This document shows, in pieces, positions 11,524 to 25,600 of a stretch of DNA of 64,000 nucleotides (positions within the stretch are counted from its first letter, which is position 1; each line of letters starts with the position of its first letter). Under the pieces are notes generated by a model. It was not told where the DNA came from and ran no database searches. It saw only the letters and a program-made list of their open reading frames with translations. The stretch lies in the NCBI GenBank assembly GCA_003024785.1, contig PUQB01000328.1:62001-126000 (forward strand), written 5' to 3'. Position numbers and translations under genes: made by a program. The stretch is from Selaginella tamariscina. Its lineage: Eukaryota; Streptophyta; Lycopodiopsida; Selaginellales; Selaginellaceae.

Positions 11524-11804
11524 ATGCATGAAGATTTTAGGGCTCATTATTTCAAACTGTCGGAGTTAGGGTTCCTCGATGGCAGGGAGAAGAAGCACGG
11601 TAATGAGGATGCTGGCGCCGGCAGTGCGCCTCTGGAATGTGACAGTATCCTCCTCAATCATTTCCTTGAAATGCTTGAAGATCTCCACGGCAAATCCCTC
11701 AAAGAAACAGTATGGATCAAAAAATAATCCACTAATGTTATTATTTATATTATTTATACTATAAAGAACATGGTTATTTATGCATTATGTATATATTACC
11801 CATG

Positions 11805-11887
<83 letters not shown>

Positions 11888-13720
11888 GAAATACTACTAA
11901 GTAATCATACAGTACAATTATTTGATATACACGATATTTAAAATGTAACACAACACACATATATATATTATTTATTTATTTTTTGTAAGTTTTTTTTGTA
12001 TCATCATAACATGCATGTGCATGTGTAAAAACATAAAAAACATGTATGCGTATTTAAGTGTATATTGTACATGTATACAGGTTGAAAACTGTTACCAGAT
12101 CTCTGTGGAGTATCAAAACACTGGAGACATTACTAAACTGGACGAGCTTGCAAATGTACTCGACGCACTAGGTCCTGAAGAGTCCACAATCGTGGCAAGC
12201 TCGTTCTCGCATATGCTCAATTTGGGGAATCTAGCCGAGGAGGTACAGTTCTCTGTCCGTGCAAGGGGTGCACAAAGGTCAGGTGATATTAAGGACGAGA
12301 ATGATGCGTCTACAGAGTCTAACTTGGACGAAACCTTCAGAAGATTGATCAAAGTAAGTATATGTATGTGTGTGTGTTAAGGTATCGAGAAGTGTTTATC
12401 AACATTATACAGTTGCACATATTCAATACCCTCTGTTAAATCATACCATATAGCATATAAACTATACCACATATATGTTAATGTGCGCGCGCGTGCCTGT
12501 GTGTTAATGTTAGTTTAAATCATACCATATAGCATATAAACTATACCACATATATGTTAATGTGCGCGCGCGCATGCCTGTGTGTTAATGTTAGTTTATC
12601 TGATAGTTTCTTTAGTATATTTACCAAATACTGTATCATGAACATGTTAAATATATCCCTTTACAGACACATACGCATTCATTTTCACACATGCACAGAG
12701 CCTGTTTTTGCGTGCAATCTTAGTTTATACGTTACATTTTATTATATAGTGGATATTGAATATTTTACTTCTGGCGAAACTCTATTTGAAATCTCTTTAC
12801 CCAGTTATTTATACATTTATATACTTAGATCTTAGTTTGTATCATAGTACACAGTAATCCATATGCGAATGGGGAAACACTATTTCACACACAAACATTT
12901 ATATATAGTGAACTAGCGAATACATAAACATATATAGTTTATATACATTGTACACACACACGGATTTATATACTTGTCAAATTTTATTCACTACTAAAAG
13001 CATGCACTGTAGGATGTTAGAAAATCTCCACTTGAGATATTTGAAGCTCTCAAGTCACAGACCATTGATCTGGTGTTAACTGCTCACCCTACACAGTCCA
13101 TCCGTCGATCTCTTCTTCAGAAGCATGCTCGGTAAGAGTATATTTATGCTACATACATATCCATGTAATTGTATACATGTATATATACATAGACATTCAT
13201 ATGGCCACACAAACCTTTAGGGCTCATGTATAGTTTCATGTACAAAGTTTTCAGCACATAATCACGCACTCATGACCACATGCACACACACAATGCATGC
13301 ACATAATACATAATTATAGCTCATCATTATGTGTCTAGTTTGCAGCATTCGTAAATGCTTATCCCAGTTGCATAAGGACGATTTAACTCCAGATGACCGC
13401 CAAGAAATAGATGAAGCCCTTCAAAGAGAGGTAAATGTGCATTCTCTATTTACATATAATATATAAAGCCTTCCGAGGACGTTCTCTGTGTGTGTGTGTG
13501 TGACTTTTACCAGATCAAAATTAACTAATACATATATAGCTATATACAAGAACGTGTATGCATCTCTTTTTATACTTTGTTTCTCTAATGTATAAGAAAG
13601 TACCGATCAACGCTAACCATGTTGAACTATAATGAAATCATTTGCTCATTTGTGTACCAACGCGTATATATATACACATAGCCTAACTACTTATGCAATT
13701 CTGTGTGTGTGTGTGTGCAC

Positions 13721-13768
<48 letters not shown>

Positions 13769-16700
13769 CACACCACCTTTATATACATACAGACATATGC
13801 GATACATTTAGATTCAAGCTGCTTTTCGAACTGATGAAATAAGGAGAAGCCCGCCAACACCACAGGACGAGATGCGTGCAGGAATGAGCTACTTTCACGA
13901 GACAATCTGGAACGGGCTTCCGAAATTCCTTCGTCGCCTGGACACCGCCTTAAAGAACATCGGTGTAAAAGACAGGCTTCCGTATAACGTCCCCTTATAC
14001 GGTTTTCTTCTTGGATGGGGGCGACAGAGATGGTTAGTTGCATGTGCGTACGTGTGTGTGTGTGTGTGTTTCACATTTTGGAATATGTGTATTCAGAAAT
14101 ATTATAATATATACGATCATAGTCATGTATAGACTACAGATGGTTAGCTTGATATATATAATAAATTTGGTATATGCACTACACATAATGTATCATCTTA
14201 TTTGATCAATTTAATGTATTCTAATATGTATAGAAGAGTATAGGCCTTATGTTTTATCTTATACACTTTGTACTATATATGATACGTAACTTACTGTATA
14301 CTCTTGTTGATTATATAATCATTTATTGTTTTCGGTTTTATTATATCAGGGAATCCACGTGTGACCCCTGAAGTTACAAGAGACGTCTGTCTACTAGCAA
14401 GGCTTATGGCTGCTAATCTATATTTATCACAAATTGACGATCTTATGTTTGAGGCAAGATTTTATTTTAATATAACTACAAGAAGCTGTAGCCAACATGT
14501 TTTGCCATTACTTTAACTACTATTTGATATGTATATGCACACTTATAGTTTTTGAGTGCAGCTTTCCATGTGGCGTTGTAATGATGAAATTCGAGCAAGA
14601 GCCTCCGAGATATTAGCTGGAGAGAAGATGGACGTAAAGCATTACACTGGTATGTATACATATGCACACACATACATACACACAGCAGACATATGTGAGA
14701 CATATTTGTCTGTGTATTTACAGAGTTTTGGAAGCAAGTGCCATTTAATGAACCATATAGAGTATTGCTTGGGGACTTCCGTGATCGACTATATAAAACA
14801 CGAGAAAAACCCGGCAGCTACTTGCTAGTGGAAAGTCAGACATAGACACAGAGGACACGTTTACATCCACTGAGCAGGTAGATACACGCACATTTTATAT
14901 GTATATGCAAGCTTATTGTGCTGTTTAATCAACTTAGTGTATGTTTAGTTACTAATTATGTATTAATATATCGTATAAGCAGTACAGATACTACAGCCCT
15001 TGGAGCTCTGCTATCGTTCATTGTGCTCTACAGGCGATAAACCTATTGCTGATGGTATCTTGCTGGACTTCATGCGACAAGTAACAAGCTTCGGTGTGTG
15101 TGTGTGTGTGTTGTGTGCGCACTCAGTGTGGTAGGACTTTGATTTAGACAAGCAACTCAGACTAGAGAAAAGACAGTAGTAGAAAACAAAAACATACATT
15201 GTTCTGTCATATCAAACTTATGTGTGGACCTAGCTATGCAATGTATGTGTGAGGTATGACTGTTTGTTTAAGCAGGACTGGGATTGGTTAAGCTGGATAT
15301 TCGGCAGGAATCTGAGAAGCATGCTGATGTCATGGATGCAATAACTTGCCACCTCGGCTTAGGCAGCTACAGAAGCTGGTCGGAGAAACAACGACAAGAC
15401 TGGCTACTTGCCGAGCTTCATAGTAAAAGGCCTCTTTTTGGCTCCGGTCTCCCAATGACCGAAGAAGGTACACAGTGCACGCATGTACGACACACACGAA
15501 GAGAACGTATTTTGTATGCGTGCGTGTATGTAATGTATGTCTTCTATATGGCATGGGACTGTGCATCTGTATATATGAAGTATATAGTACCCGTATCTAT
15601 CCCAAACGCATGCTTATATACATGTATGTGCGTGCGTATGGGGACTTCTTATATATAGGAAGTTCAACCGTCCTGCGTGTGTGTGCGTGAGAGAGAGAGA
15701 GAGAGAAACACACACATAATTGATACTGTTGTGCATTTTATTCAGTACAAGACGTTTTACACACATTGTACGTGATAGCCGAACTGCCGTTTGATTGTTT
15801 TGGTGCGTATGTGATATCAATGGCTACAGCCCCTTCTGATATTCTTGCTGTGGAGCTTCTTCAGAGAGAGTGCCGTGTCAGCAAGCCTCTTCGTGTCGTG
15901 CCTTTGTTCGAGAAGCTTGCGGATTTGGAATGTGCTCCAGCATCCATGGATTGCTTGTTCTCTATTGATTGGTACCGGCATCGTATCAAGGGTAAACAGG
16001 AGGTTATGATAGGCTATTCCGACTCTGGAAAGGACGCAGGTACGTATTTCATATACATATATACACATATACATGCGTGTGTGCCTGCGTGTGTGCGTAT
16101 TGTGTCTTTAGTGCATGCTTTTTAAATTTCAATCTTGCATTTATGTTCACGTAAAGACTTGTGATTATTATGATGATTTATGCCACATTTTATATCTTTA
16201 TTGTCATTATTCTAGAAGTTATTAATATATAACGTGTTTGAGTGGACACACATACACACACACACAATATACAAATGTGTGCATAATTATGTATATATGT
16301 TGCAGGTAGATTATGTGCAGCATGGCAGTTATTTCAAACTCAGGAGAAATTAGTGGAGGTTTCAAAGAAGCACGGTATTAAGCTAACCATGTTCCACGGA
16401 CGAGGAGGGAGTGTAGGAAGGGGCGGAGGTCCCACGCATCTGGCCGTTCTTTCGCAACCTCCAGAGACGATCAATGGCTCATTTCGTGTCACGGTTCAGG
16501 GTGAAGTCATTGAACAGTCTTTCGGTGAAGTTAATTTCTGCTTTCGAACCCTTCAAAGATTAACTGCTGCCACACTTGAGCATGGCATGTCCCCGCCAAA
16601 GGTAATATATATGTATGCATATGTATATATAAATATTTCTGTGTGTGTTAAAACACACGCTCAATATAAATGTATGTCAATACATGGCGGTATGAATGCA

Positions 16701-18097
16701 CACATCCATATATAATATAATATATGTCAATTTAGGCTCCAGAAAAGTACTGGCGAAGGATTATGGATGAAATGGCTGTTGTTGCTACTGCTGAGTACCG
16801 TGAAATTGTCTTCAAAGAACGGCAGTTCATGGACTACTTCTGTGCAGTAAGTGTATATATATGTTTGTGTATGTGTCCATCCAGCATGGCTAGAGAAATA
16901 TTTAGATGTATTATAGATTACGCGAATGTTTTAAGATATACGGTGTAATAAACGGTATAAATATATTACACAACTTAAGTATTGTGTATGCATGCATTCA
17001 TATGTATATACACGCAAGGGATGCATATATACATATATACATTTGTGCTATATATATACAGACGTGTGCCTGTTTGCAGGCAACACCAGTGCTAGAATAT
17101 GGAAGAATGAATATAGGAAGTCGACCTTCAAAGAGAAAACCAAATGGAGGAGTGGAGTCTTTACGAGCAATACCATGGATATTTGCGTGGACACAGGTTA
17201 GTTTAACTACTCGCTGTTTATTATTATTAATTATTATATTAATTAGCGCCTAACCAGTATTGTATCATATTGTATTTGTATTGAATTTTACATCCTCTCG
17301 GGGGCATGCACTTTTGTGTATAATGTGTGTATATGTATATATTAGTTTATACGTATATAAATATCAAGTATTTTATTTGTTTAGACGAGGTTTCACCTTC
17401 CTGTATGGCTGGGGGTTGGGGCTGCATTCAAGGCAATAATAGAAAAGGATCCACAGAACATGGAAACCCTTCAGGAGATGTACAGGTGCTGGCCATTCTT
17501 CCGAGCTACAGTTGATCTTATTGAGATGGTGTTTGTCAAAGGTAAACTGCAATTAATTAAATATAATAAAGCGTGTTTGTTAAACTGGTTTTCTAATTAG
17601 GTGATCCTCAAGTGGCTGCTCTGTACGATCAACTCTTGGTACCTGGTGAATTACTGCCTTTTGGAGAGCATTTGAGACACATGTACGAAGAAACCAAAGA
17701 CCTGCTGCTCAAGGTATGTTAAGATTATTTTACTCAAGTTCACCATCTTGTAAGTATGAAATACACACACGTCCACACACACACCACAATGTACACACGT
17801 CCACACACACGCACAAGCATTTGAACAGGTAGCAGGACATAAAGAACTTCTGGCTGGAAACCAAGCCCTGAAGCAGAAGTTGAGGCTCCGGGAGCCATTT
17901 ATAACGCCTCTAAATGTTCAGCAAGCATTCACATTGAGAAAGCTGAGACAGCACAGCCTCAAGACTTTCAGGGAGCTTCCAGTGTCGGAACTAGTTTGCT
18001 CACGCGATACAACTGACTGCTGTGCTCCCCGGGATTAGACGATTCCCTCGTTCTCACAATGAAGGGCATTGCAGCCGGCATGCAAAATACAGGATAA
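11524..18097 (+). CDS. PPC: Phosphoenolpyruvate carboxylase, plant type (17 coding exons)
   Basis: The enzyme adds bicarbonate to phosphoenolpyruvate to give oxaloacetate and phosphate in the cytosol, feeding the TCA cycle. Exons by homology: 11524-11709, 12081-12353, 13013-13131, 13346-13430, 13812-14032, 14350-14453, 14562-14649, 14724-14877, 14988-15093, 15276-15467, 15746-16039, 16306-16601, 16736-16846, 17080-17196, 17385-17541, 17601-17713 and 17829-18097, giving about 960 residues (family about 965). Visible motifs are LTAHPTQS (His near residue 178), [26 protein letters not shown] and the terminal QNTG. The residue before ATP in YFCAATP is Ala, as in C3-type enzymes. The N-terminal SIDAQLR-type phosphorylation motif is absent from the first exon found. 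Apparent frame breaks occur near 13995, 14019, 14808 and 18027. Intron 6 has a GC donor. The call is certain; whether the gene is functional depends on whether the frame breaks are real. Confidence 0.93.
11805..11885. repeat. (TA)n(GA)n microsatellite in PEPC intron 1
   Basis: TA repeats run directly into about 25 GA units. Confidence 0.9.
13700..13772. repeat. (GT)n..(CT)n(CA)n microsatellite in PEPC intron 4
   Basis: A short GT run, then CT repeats flowing directly into CA repeats, about 40 bp before the exon-5 acceptor. Confidence 0.9.
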
Positions 18098-20340
18098 GAG
18101 GGTATTATGTGTATACGTGTTAACAAATATGCATACTTGTATGCCTGTGTGTGTAAACATGCATATACATGTGTTTACACCACACACACACAGACACACA
18201 CATACGCATATTATATAAAAGAATATATTATTGAAGGATTCTTTATTCTATTACAATGGATTCTCAAATATCATTTTGACATAAGTCATCATATATCAAG
18301 GATATAATTTTCTTTTTTTTTATATAATTAACATTACATATTGTTAATAAACTATTATTTACGTATGTGAAATATGTACGTAAGGTAAATATTTAGTATT
18401 TATTAAATATAAAAAATTATATCATATAAAATGTATTAGCATAAGTTCTATAAATTCTATAGCTAATTAATTACATTTAAATTTGATAAAAGTCCAACAT
18501 TATATACATTATATTATAAAAAATTTAAAATGTCCAATTTATATGAGTGTTTTTTTAAACGGTTGTTTCCACAATTTAAATTCTTAATATGAGTATATAT
18601 TCGAACTAGACTATTTTGTTATTTGAAGTTTTAATATAAAATTGTATAAGATCATATATGATTTTGCTTTTAAAAAATGAATGAAGGAACATATATTAGA
18701 ATCGTGAAATGACTAAACTATTAAAACACATGAAAACCAATTAAAACTAAGGCCAAAATCCAAATCAAATTAAAAAATAACATTATAAATTATATGAGTG
18801 ATTAAATATCTTAGTATCAAAATTTAAAATTAAATTGAAAGATGAATATATATTTATATTTTTTAATTACATCTAACATTTAGAAGCTTTTTTTATATCT
18901 TAATATTTTATTTTCTTCATAAATCTTTTTTAAACTCTCTAGCCACTTAGGTGGGTATATTAAATTTATTCTTTTCAAATGTGTATTAAAATAAAAAACA
19001 CAAAAAACTTCAAACACTAAATAAATCTCTATTTAAATATTAATTAATATTTTATTCATAAACATTATCTTTTATAAAATATGACTTAACAAGTCCTCAA
19101 GCATGCACATTCGCTTTATAGTAATTATAAATTTTGAAAATTAAAATGAAGACTAGTGCTTGAGAGAGAATCTTTCATAATAAACACAATATGATTTTAT
19201 ACAATTTCTTCACTTGTGATTTATTTGGATGGGTCTAATTATTGACACACACATGAAATAATCATAAAAAATAAGGTTGATTATATGACATCTTAAGTAA
19301 TGAAGATCATCATTACTTAATTATAAGGAATAATCATTAGTAAGTTAATAATATTTATTATTATTAATTTTTATTACAAATTAATTTTAAAATAAATTGC
19401 TTTTTATAGTTATCAAACTTAATAAATTCAGAAAATAACATATAATAATATAAAGGGTCAAGTTGAGTTTTTTGTGTACAATTTGAAAAAAATATATATA
19501 TTCTTAAAGAATCTATATATTTTATATCTTATATTATGCATGGTTCTTTAAAGATATTAATAATAATAACTATATATATATTATATAAGAAATAAATAAA
19601 AAGAAGGACATAAATTAACATAACAAAATTAAACAAATTACATGTTATGAAATAAATTCTATTAACATATTAACAACACACAACATTCATCACAATATTT
19701 AAAATAATTTTACATTTTATATATAAGTTTATAAATTTGACATGAAGATGAAAAATCCCACTACAAAAACCTTATATTTTAATTTTAAATTAATAGATGT
19801 TAATGAATATAATATATTACATGTTTTTTAAACATATAAATAAAAACCATATACTATTAATTTATAAATACGAAGAATAATCTCTTTTTAAATTTAAATT
19901 GCAGGTGAAATATAATTTACATAATTGATATATACCAATATATTTACTAATGTGTAATAAATTTAAAGCAATAAAAAAGGTTTTTCAAACTATGAAAAAT
20001 TCATAACATATTAAATATCTCTCATAACATTTAATAATTATTTTTATAAATAAATAAATACATTTAATTTCTCAAATTTTATCTATCTTATTGTATATTC
20101 ACATCATATATTATTATATACTTTAAACATATAGATCCTTCCATGTCTTTATTGTATTGTTAATTATTAATAAATAAATAAATAAATAAATAATAATGTA
20201 CTTACTTTTGTTTTAATTTCAATTATCTATGTTTTAATTATAGATGCACTATGTTTTCACTTGATAAGAATTATTTATAATTACATCAAATTCACAATTT
20301 TATGATTATAGGAAATTTTAAGATAATATTTATGATGACT
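18098..20340. other. AT-rich gene-free spacer
   Basis: This stretch is very AT-rich with long A or T tracts. No open frame, RNA gene or recognisable mobile-element terminus was seen. The first 150 bp may hold the PEPC 3' UTR; a CA-rich microsatellite lies at about 18180-18205. Confidence 0.6.
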
Positions 20341-20870
20341 ACTTAAGAAATAATTAATCACTTTCAAAAAAACACTTGGCCACAAAAGAAATACTTAGTT
20401 ATACAATAAAAAATTAGTGATTACAAAAACAAAAAATTAGTCACTTAAGAAATATTTAAAAACATTTGGTCACATTCAAAAAACACATAACCACTCAAAA
20501 AATACTTGAGTAGCACTTAACCATATTTTAAAAAATTATATTACTCAAAAAACACTTGAGCACACTTGATTACATTCAAAAATACTTAGCCATATTATTA
20601 TATTTAATTACATTCAAAAAATATTTGTCCCCCATGGCCATGCTTGTCGCTCAAGAAACATTTGTTACACTAAAAAAACATCTGGCCACACTTAGCCATT
20701 AAAGAAAATTTAGGCACACTTAGCTACATTAAACAAATATTTGAACGCACTTGGTTACACTAAAAAATACTTGGCCACTTAAAAACAAATTTAATTTAAA
20801 ATTTAGAAACACTTGGTTATATTAAAAAACACTTATTCATTTAATATATATGTTATAAAGCATGACTACT
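20340..20870. repeat. Degenerate CACTTGGCCAC..CAAAAAA repeat field, left part
   Basis: Loose tandem units of roughly 16-22 bp alternate ACTTGGCCAC- or ACTTAGCCAC-like words with CAAAAAA-like words. Unit length and sequence drift. The same field resumes at 28730-29290, so the solo LTR and chromovirus at 21211-28611 appear to lie within or beside it. Confidence 0.65.
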
Positions 20871-22084
20871 TTTAGGGTAATCACAAACATACTAGATGTA
20901 TAACTAAAAAAAATATCAAAGTCTTCATAGTTAAGTGTGATGAAGCACATAAACAATGAGTTGCATATTCCACAATGCCCCATGAGTTTATAATCATTTC
21001 AAAAGGCATTCACTACAAAAACTAAAGTGTATTAGCACAATTTAATTATTTTTTCAACTTAAGGTCATGAAAACACAATAGAAAATATAAAGTTAAAAAG
21101 AAAACTAAAGAAATTGTTGATATTATAGATGTATACAAATTTTATAATTTGGTTATGGAGTTTTGAAATTACATGAAGTTTAAGTGGAATTAACAAAGTA
21201 ACAGTAATAATGTCAAAATTTTAACACAAAGGGCCAACACATGGTAGCACGTGACTGCCAAGTAGCCATCAACATCTTATATGAGTAATGCTAAGTCTTT
21301 CAAGATGACCTTAAAGAATCTTATTCATATGCTTAAATAAGCATTATTTTCCTGAACTTAAAGGATAATCCGAGTAGAAGTTAGGATACTGCTTTAAGAG
21401 ACATGAGGAATCACCTTCATTTAGGAGTACAACCCTCTTTAAGGCAATAAGGAGTACCTTAAATCACGACTAACCCATAAGAGTTTGAGTAGCCAAGTCA
21501 TACCCTAAATCTAGGGTTAGTATTTAATGAGGACATGAGTTGCACTATAAATGGACACAAGTATTTTGTTAAGTAAACTTCATAAGATTAGGTTTAAATA
21601 ACCCTATGTACACGACCTTGCAAGTGCGTCATGAAAGGGCTCTTGCTAATGAGCTTAGGTTGTTTCGACTTTTAAATATCAAGGAAAACACCCCCTAACC
21701 AAGTGTGCCAATATCACACCCAGTTACAAGACTTAACGCCCTAATGAGAACAAACATGCATGCTTGCTAGAGTATCTTATCATAGCCCCTAACTTAAGAG
21801 CTACAGTTGCTACCATGAACATGGCTTGCAGATGTCAACTCTAAAGCCCCCTTTATGAACTCTTAAGAACATGGTAAAAAGAACTTGTTAGTCAATATCT
21901 CATGTCCACATTGGACAAGGTCATAAATTTGCCTTGCTTAGTTACGAGTGCTACTCTTAACTTAACGTGGAGAAGGAGGTTGGACACATGCCTCAACCTT
22001 TAACCCTTGAAACATGTATTCCGACAAGATCTCCCATGTGCAGATTTACCAATGTTAAGATTAGGTTACCATGAAGGTGGGACG

Positions 22085-22600
22085 TGTCAAGCCACGATCC
22101 AGGAACCAGGAAGCAAGTAGGATTCGAGAACAGGAAGGCTTTGACTCAGGAACAGGACCGAGAGCAGGACAGGAACTAGGAACAGGAACAGGACGGATCC
22201 AAGAACAAGACAGGATTCGGGAGCAAGACAGGAGCAGGAGGCAAAGAGTAAGACAAGAACAAGACAAGAACAAGGAACAAGAATAATCGTAGAATGACTG
22301 GTGTTGATTGTAACTGATTGTACAACAATTAGGTCGGAGCTTTTATGCTCACAACTCCAAGCTAATCTGGTCATGAGCCTAATCTAGTCACTAGCCAAAA
22401 TTGGTCATCCTTATCCTATAGGAATATCCTGTAGGAATATCCTGCGGGAATATCTTGCGGGAAATATCCTGTGAGAATATCCTGCGGGAATATCCTGTGG
22501 CATTCCTGTGGGAATATCCTGCGGGCCGAAATCCTGTATCGCATATCCTGTAGGCTGAATCCTGTATGTCGTATCCTGTATCTTGTATCGGGTCGTGACA
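22085..22600 (-). repeat. 3' LTR of the chromovirus
   Basis: 516 bp. It holds a minisatellite of AATATCCTGYGGG-like units (22425-22545) and a CAGGAACAGGA-rich tract (22107-22285). It is longer than its partner at 27672-28128 because it has more AATATCCTG units. Confidence 0.9.
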
Positions 22601-22625
22601 GCACCTCCTCCCTAAGGACGAGTTC
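22601..22625 (-). other. Polypurine tract of the chromovirus
   Basis: On the minus strand, a purine-rich AGGGAGGAGGTGC lies directly before the TGTCACGACC start of the 3' LTR. Confidence 0.75.
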
Positions 22626-25600
22626 CATGAGTCTTGGGACCTGGTTTAGCAGGATAACGCCGATGGAAAGTAGCAACTTTGGAAGAAGCATGGAGTAAGT
22701 TGGATGCAGGTTCCCAAGTGCGATCGGTAGGCAAATAACCTTTCCAATCCACCCAAGTATTGAAGTTGGCGACGATGAAGACGAGAATCAAGGATGGCTG
22801 CAACTTCGTACTCAGGTTCACCAGCAATGACCACAGGAGGGGGAGGAGAAGAAGCACGACCAGGAAGAGAAGAAGGATGATACGGCTCCAACAAGGAGGT
22901 GTGAAACACAGGATGAAGTTTCACCGTAGGTGGTAACTCGAGTCGGAAAGCTACAGGATTTACCTCCGCCACGATCCTGTAAGGGCCCAATCGTTGAAAA
23001 TCCAACTTAGAAGAAGGCCTGTTGGTGCGAATGTGTCGACGAAGAAGCCACACGAGATCACCAATCTTGTATGCAGGTGCCGGTTGACGGTGAGCATCAG
23101 CATGATGCTTGTACCGTTCCTGTGCCTGCTGAAGATGAACCTGGAGATCATCCTGTACCTGCCGAAGATGCTGAAGACGATCCTGTACTGCAGGAGCGGA
23201 AGAAGGAGAAGCAGGAGAGCAAAGTCAAAACGTGGATGGTGGCCTGTAAGAGCAAAGAAAGGTGTCTGGCCTGTAGATGCGTGAATGGAGTTGTTGTAGG
23301 CAAACTCCGCCATAGGAAGAAGGTCCAACCAATTATCCTGTTGGTAACTGATGAAGCAACGAAGATATTGCTCCAAGGTCTGATTGTGCGTTCTGACTGC
23401 CCATCAGTTTGCGGGTGATATCCTGAAGAAAGATCCGCTTTAACCTGTAGACTCCGAAGAAGCTCTCGCCAAAACTTGGACATGAATTGTGGACCTCGAT
23501 CGGAAACAATGCTCTCAGGAAGACCATGATGTCGGAACACCTCACGGATCACCAACTCGGCAGTTGTCTGACCTGTAGCTGTCTTGTTGCAGGGTAGGAA
23601 ATGAGCCTGCTTGGTGAAACGGTCAACCACCACAAGAACTGCATCGAATCCACGAGAAGGAGGAAGATCTGTGAGGAAATCCATAGAAATGGATCTCCAA
23701 GGAGCAGAAGGAACAGGAAGAGGACGAAGAAGACCAGAAGGTGCATGACGAGGCATCTTCGACCTGTTGCAGGTGTCACAACTCCGTACAAACCTTTCCA
23801 CAAAACCTCGCAACCCAGGCCACCAATAGTTGCGAGTCACCAACTCAACTGTCTTGGCCACACCAAAATGTCCTGTAGCCGGGGTATCATGACAATCCTG
23901 TACCACACGAGTCCTGCAAACACCAACAGGAACGTACAGGAGACCTTCCCGGTACAGGAGTCCATCCTGTATGGTGAACAGGTTGTAGTCTGGACGGGAA
24001 CTGGAGGAAGAGGAACTTGCAACGTCAGGATGAATGTGTGAGAACACATTCTTTGCCAAGTCGTCTGTAGCCAACTGCGAACGGACGTCTGTAGGAGAGT
24101 TGAATTTGCTGGAGCCTGATGAACCTGCAGTGCCGCAAGCCGGAATCGATCAGGACCCAACAACACTTGCCTTTGACAGTCAAATGCAGGATCGCCCGGG
24201 CTTGGTGCAAGGTAAGAGCGCCTAGACAATGCGTCCGCCTTGCCATTCCGAAAACCGGGCCTGTAGACGATGACGAAGTCAAAACGTGATAGGAACTCGC
24301 CCACCTAGCCTGTCGCCGACTGAGAACTCGAGCCGTTGAAAGTACTCCAGGTTCTTGTGATCCGTAAGAACTTGTACAGGATGTGCAGCACCTTCCAGGA
24401 AATGCCGCCACTCCTCAAACGAATCCACAATGGCCTTGAGTTCCTTGTCATGAATCTCGTAATTGATCTCCGCCGACAGGAACTTACGAGAGTGAAAAGC
24501 TACAGGATGAAGCAACTTGTCCTCTCCAACTTGCGATAGGACGGATCCTACTGCAAAATCCGAGGCATCTGCTTCAACGAAGAAAGGACGAGAAGGATCA
24601 GGATGTGCTAAAATCGGAGCTGTCGTGAAGGTGTCCTTGAGTGTTGTGAATGCATGTTCCGCCTTGTCGGACCAAGAGAAAACCTCTGTGCGCTTGGTGA
24701 GTTCCGTGAGTGGAAGTACACGCTTGGAGAAGTCCTGTATGAATCGCCTGTAGAAGTTTGCAAAGCCAAGGAAACATTGTACATCTCGTACAGACTTGGG
24801 CCTCTCCCACTCCACGATGGTCTTCACCTTGTGCATGTCCATGGAAACGCCAGCAGGAGAGACGATGTAGCCCAAGAACTCCACAGAATCCCTATCGAAA
24901 AAACACTTCTCCAACTTCGCATACAGCCATGCTCACGAAGCCGCTGTAGAACCAACCGTACATGCTTGTCATGTGCCGCCTGGTCCTTGGAGAAAATCAA
25001 AATGTCGTCGAGGTAGATCACCACAAACTGGTCCAAGAAGTCACGAAAGATGTCGTTCACCATATGTTGGAACACGGCTGGGGCATTGGTAAGGCCGAAA
25101 GGCATCACCGTGTACTCGAAGTGTCCATACCTTGTACGAAAGGCAGTCTTCCACTCATCGCCGGGACGAATCCGTACAAGGTTGTAGGCCCCTCGTAAGT
25201 CGATCTTCGTGAACACCTTTGCTCCTCGCAGCCGATCGAGAAGTTCCGGGATCAATGGCAACGGGTACCGATTCCGAATGGTAGCTTGATTCAAACCCCT
25301 GTAGTCCACAACCAAACGTAAGCTCCCATCCTTCTTCTTGACAAAGAAGATTGGCGCTCCTGCAGGGGACTTTGAGTGACGAATGAAGCCGGATGCCAAG
25401 TTGTCCTCGATGTATGGCGAAGAACCTCCAACTCTGTGGGTGACAATGCGTAAATCGGTCCGAACGGTGGGTCTTTCCTTCTGCAAGATCAATAGGACAG
25501 TCGTAGGACCTGTGAACAGGAAGAACTGTAGCCTTGTGCTTGTCAAAAACGTCCTTAAAGTCGTGGTACTTGGATGGTAGAGAAGAAGGAGGAGAAGGAG

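Noticed and set aside
11579-11764. 61-codon frame [10 protein letters not shown].. at the PEPC start
   Set aside because: It is a shadow frame. The conserved PEPC frame through [15 protein letters not shown] is 11524-11709.
11524-18097. Bacterial-type PEPC
   Set aside because: The protein ends QNTG and lacks the long disordered insert, so it is the plant type.
22061-22374. Cys/Ser/Leu-rich and Gln/Arg-rich frames in the chromovirus LTR
   Set aside because: They come from CAGGAACAGGA-like low-complexity repeats read in several frames and occur in both LTRs.
22425-22545. CRISPR-like array of spaced AATATCCTG repeats
   Set aside because: Spacers are almost absent and the repeats lie inside a retrotransposon LTR in a eukaryotic genome. 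It is a minisatellite.
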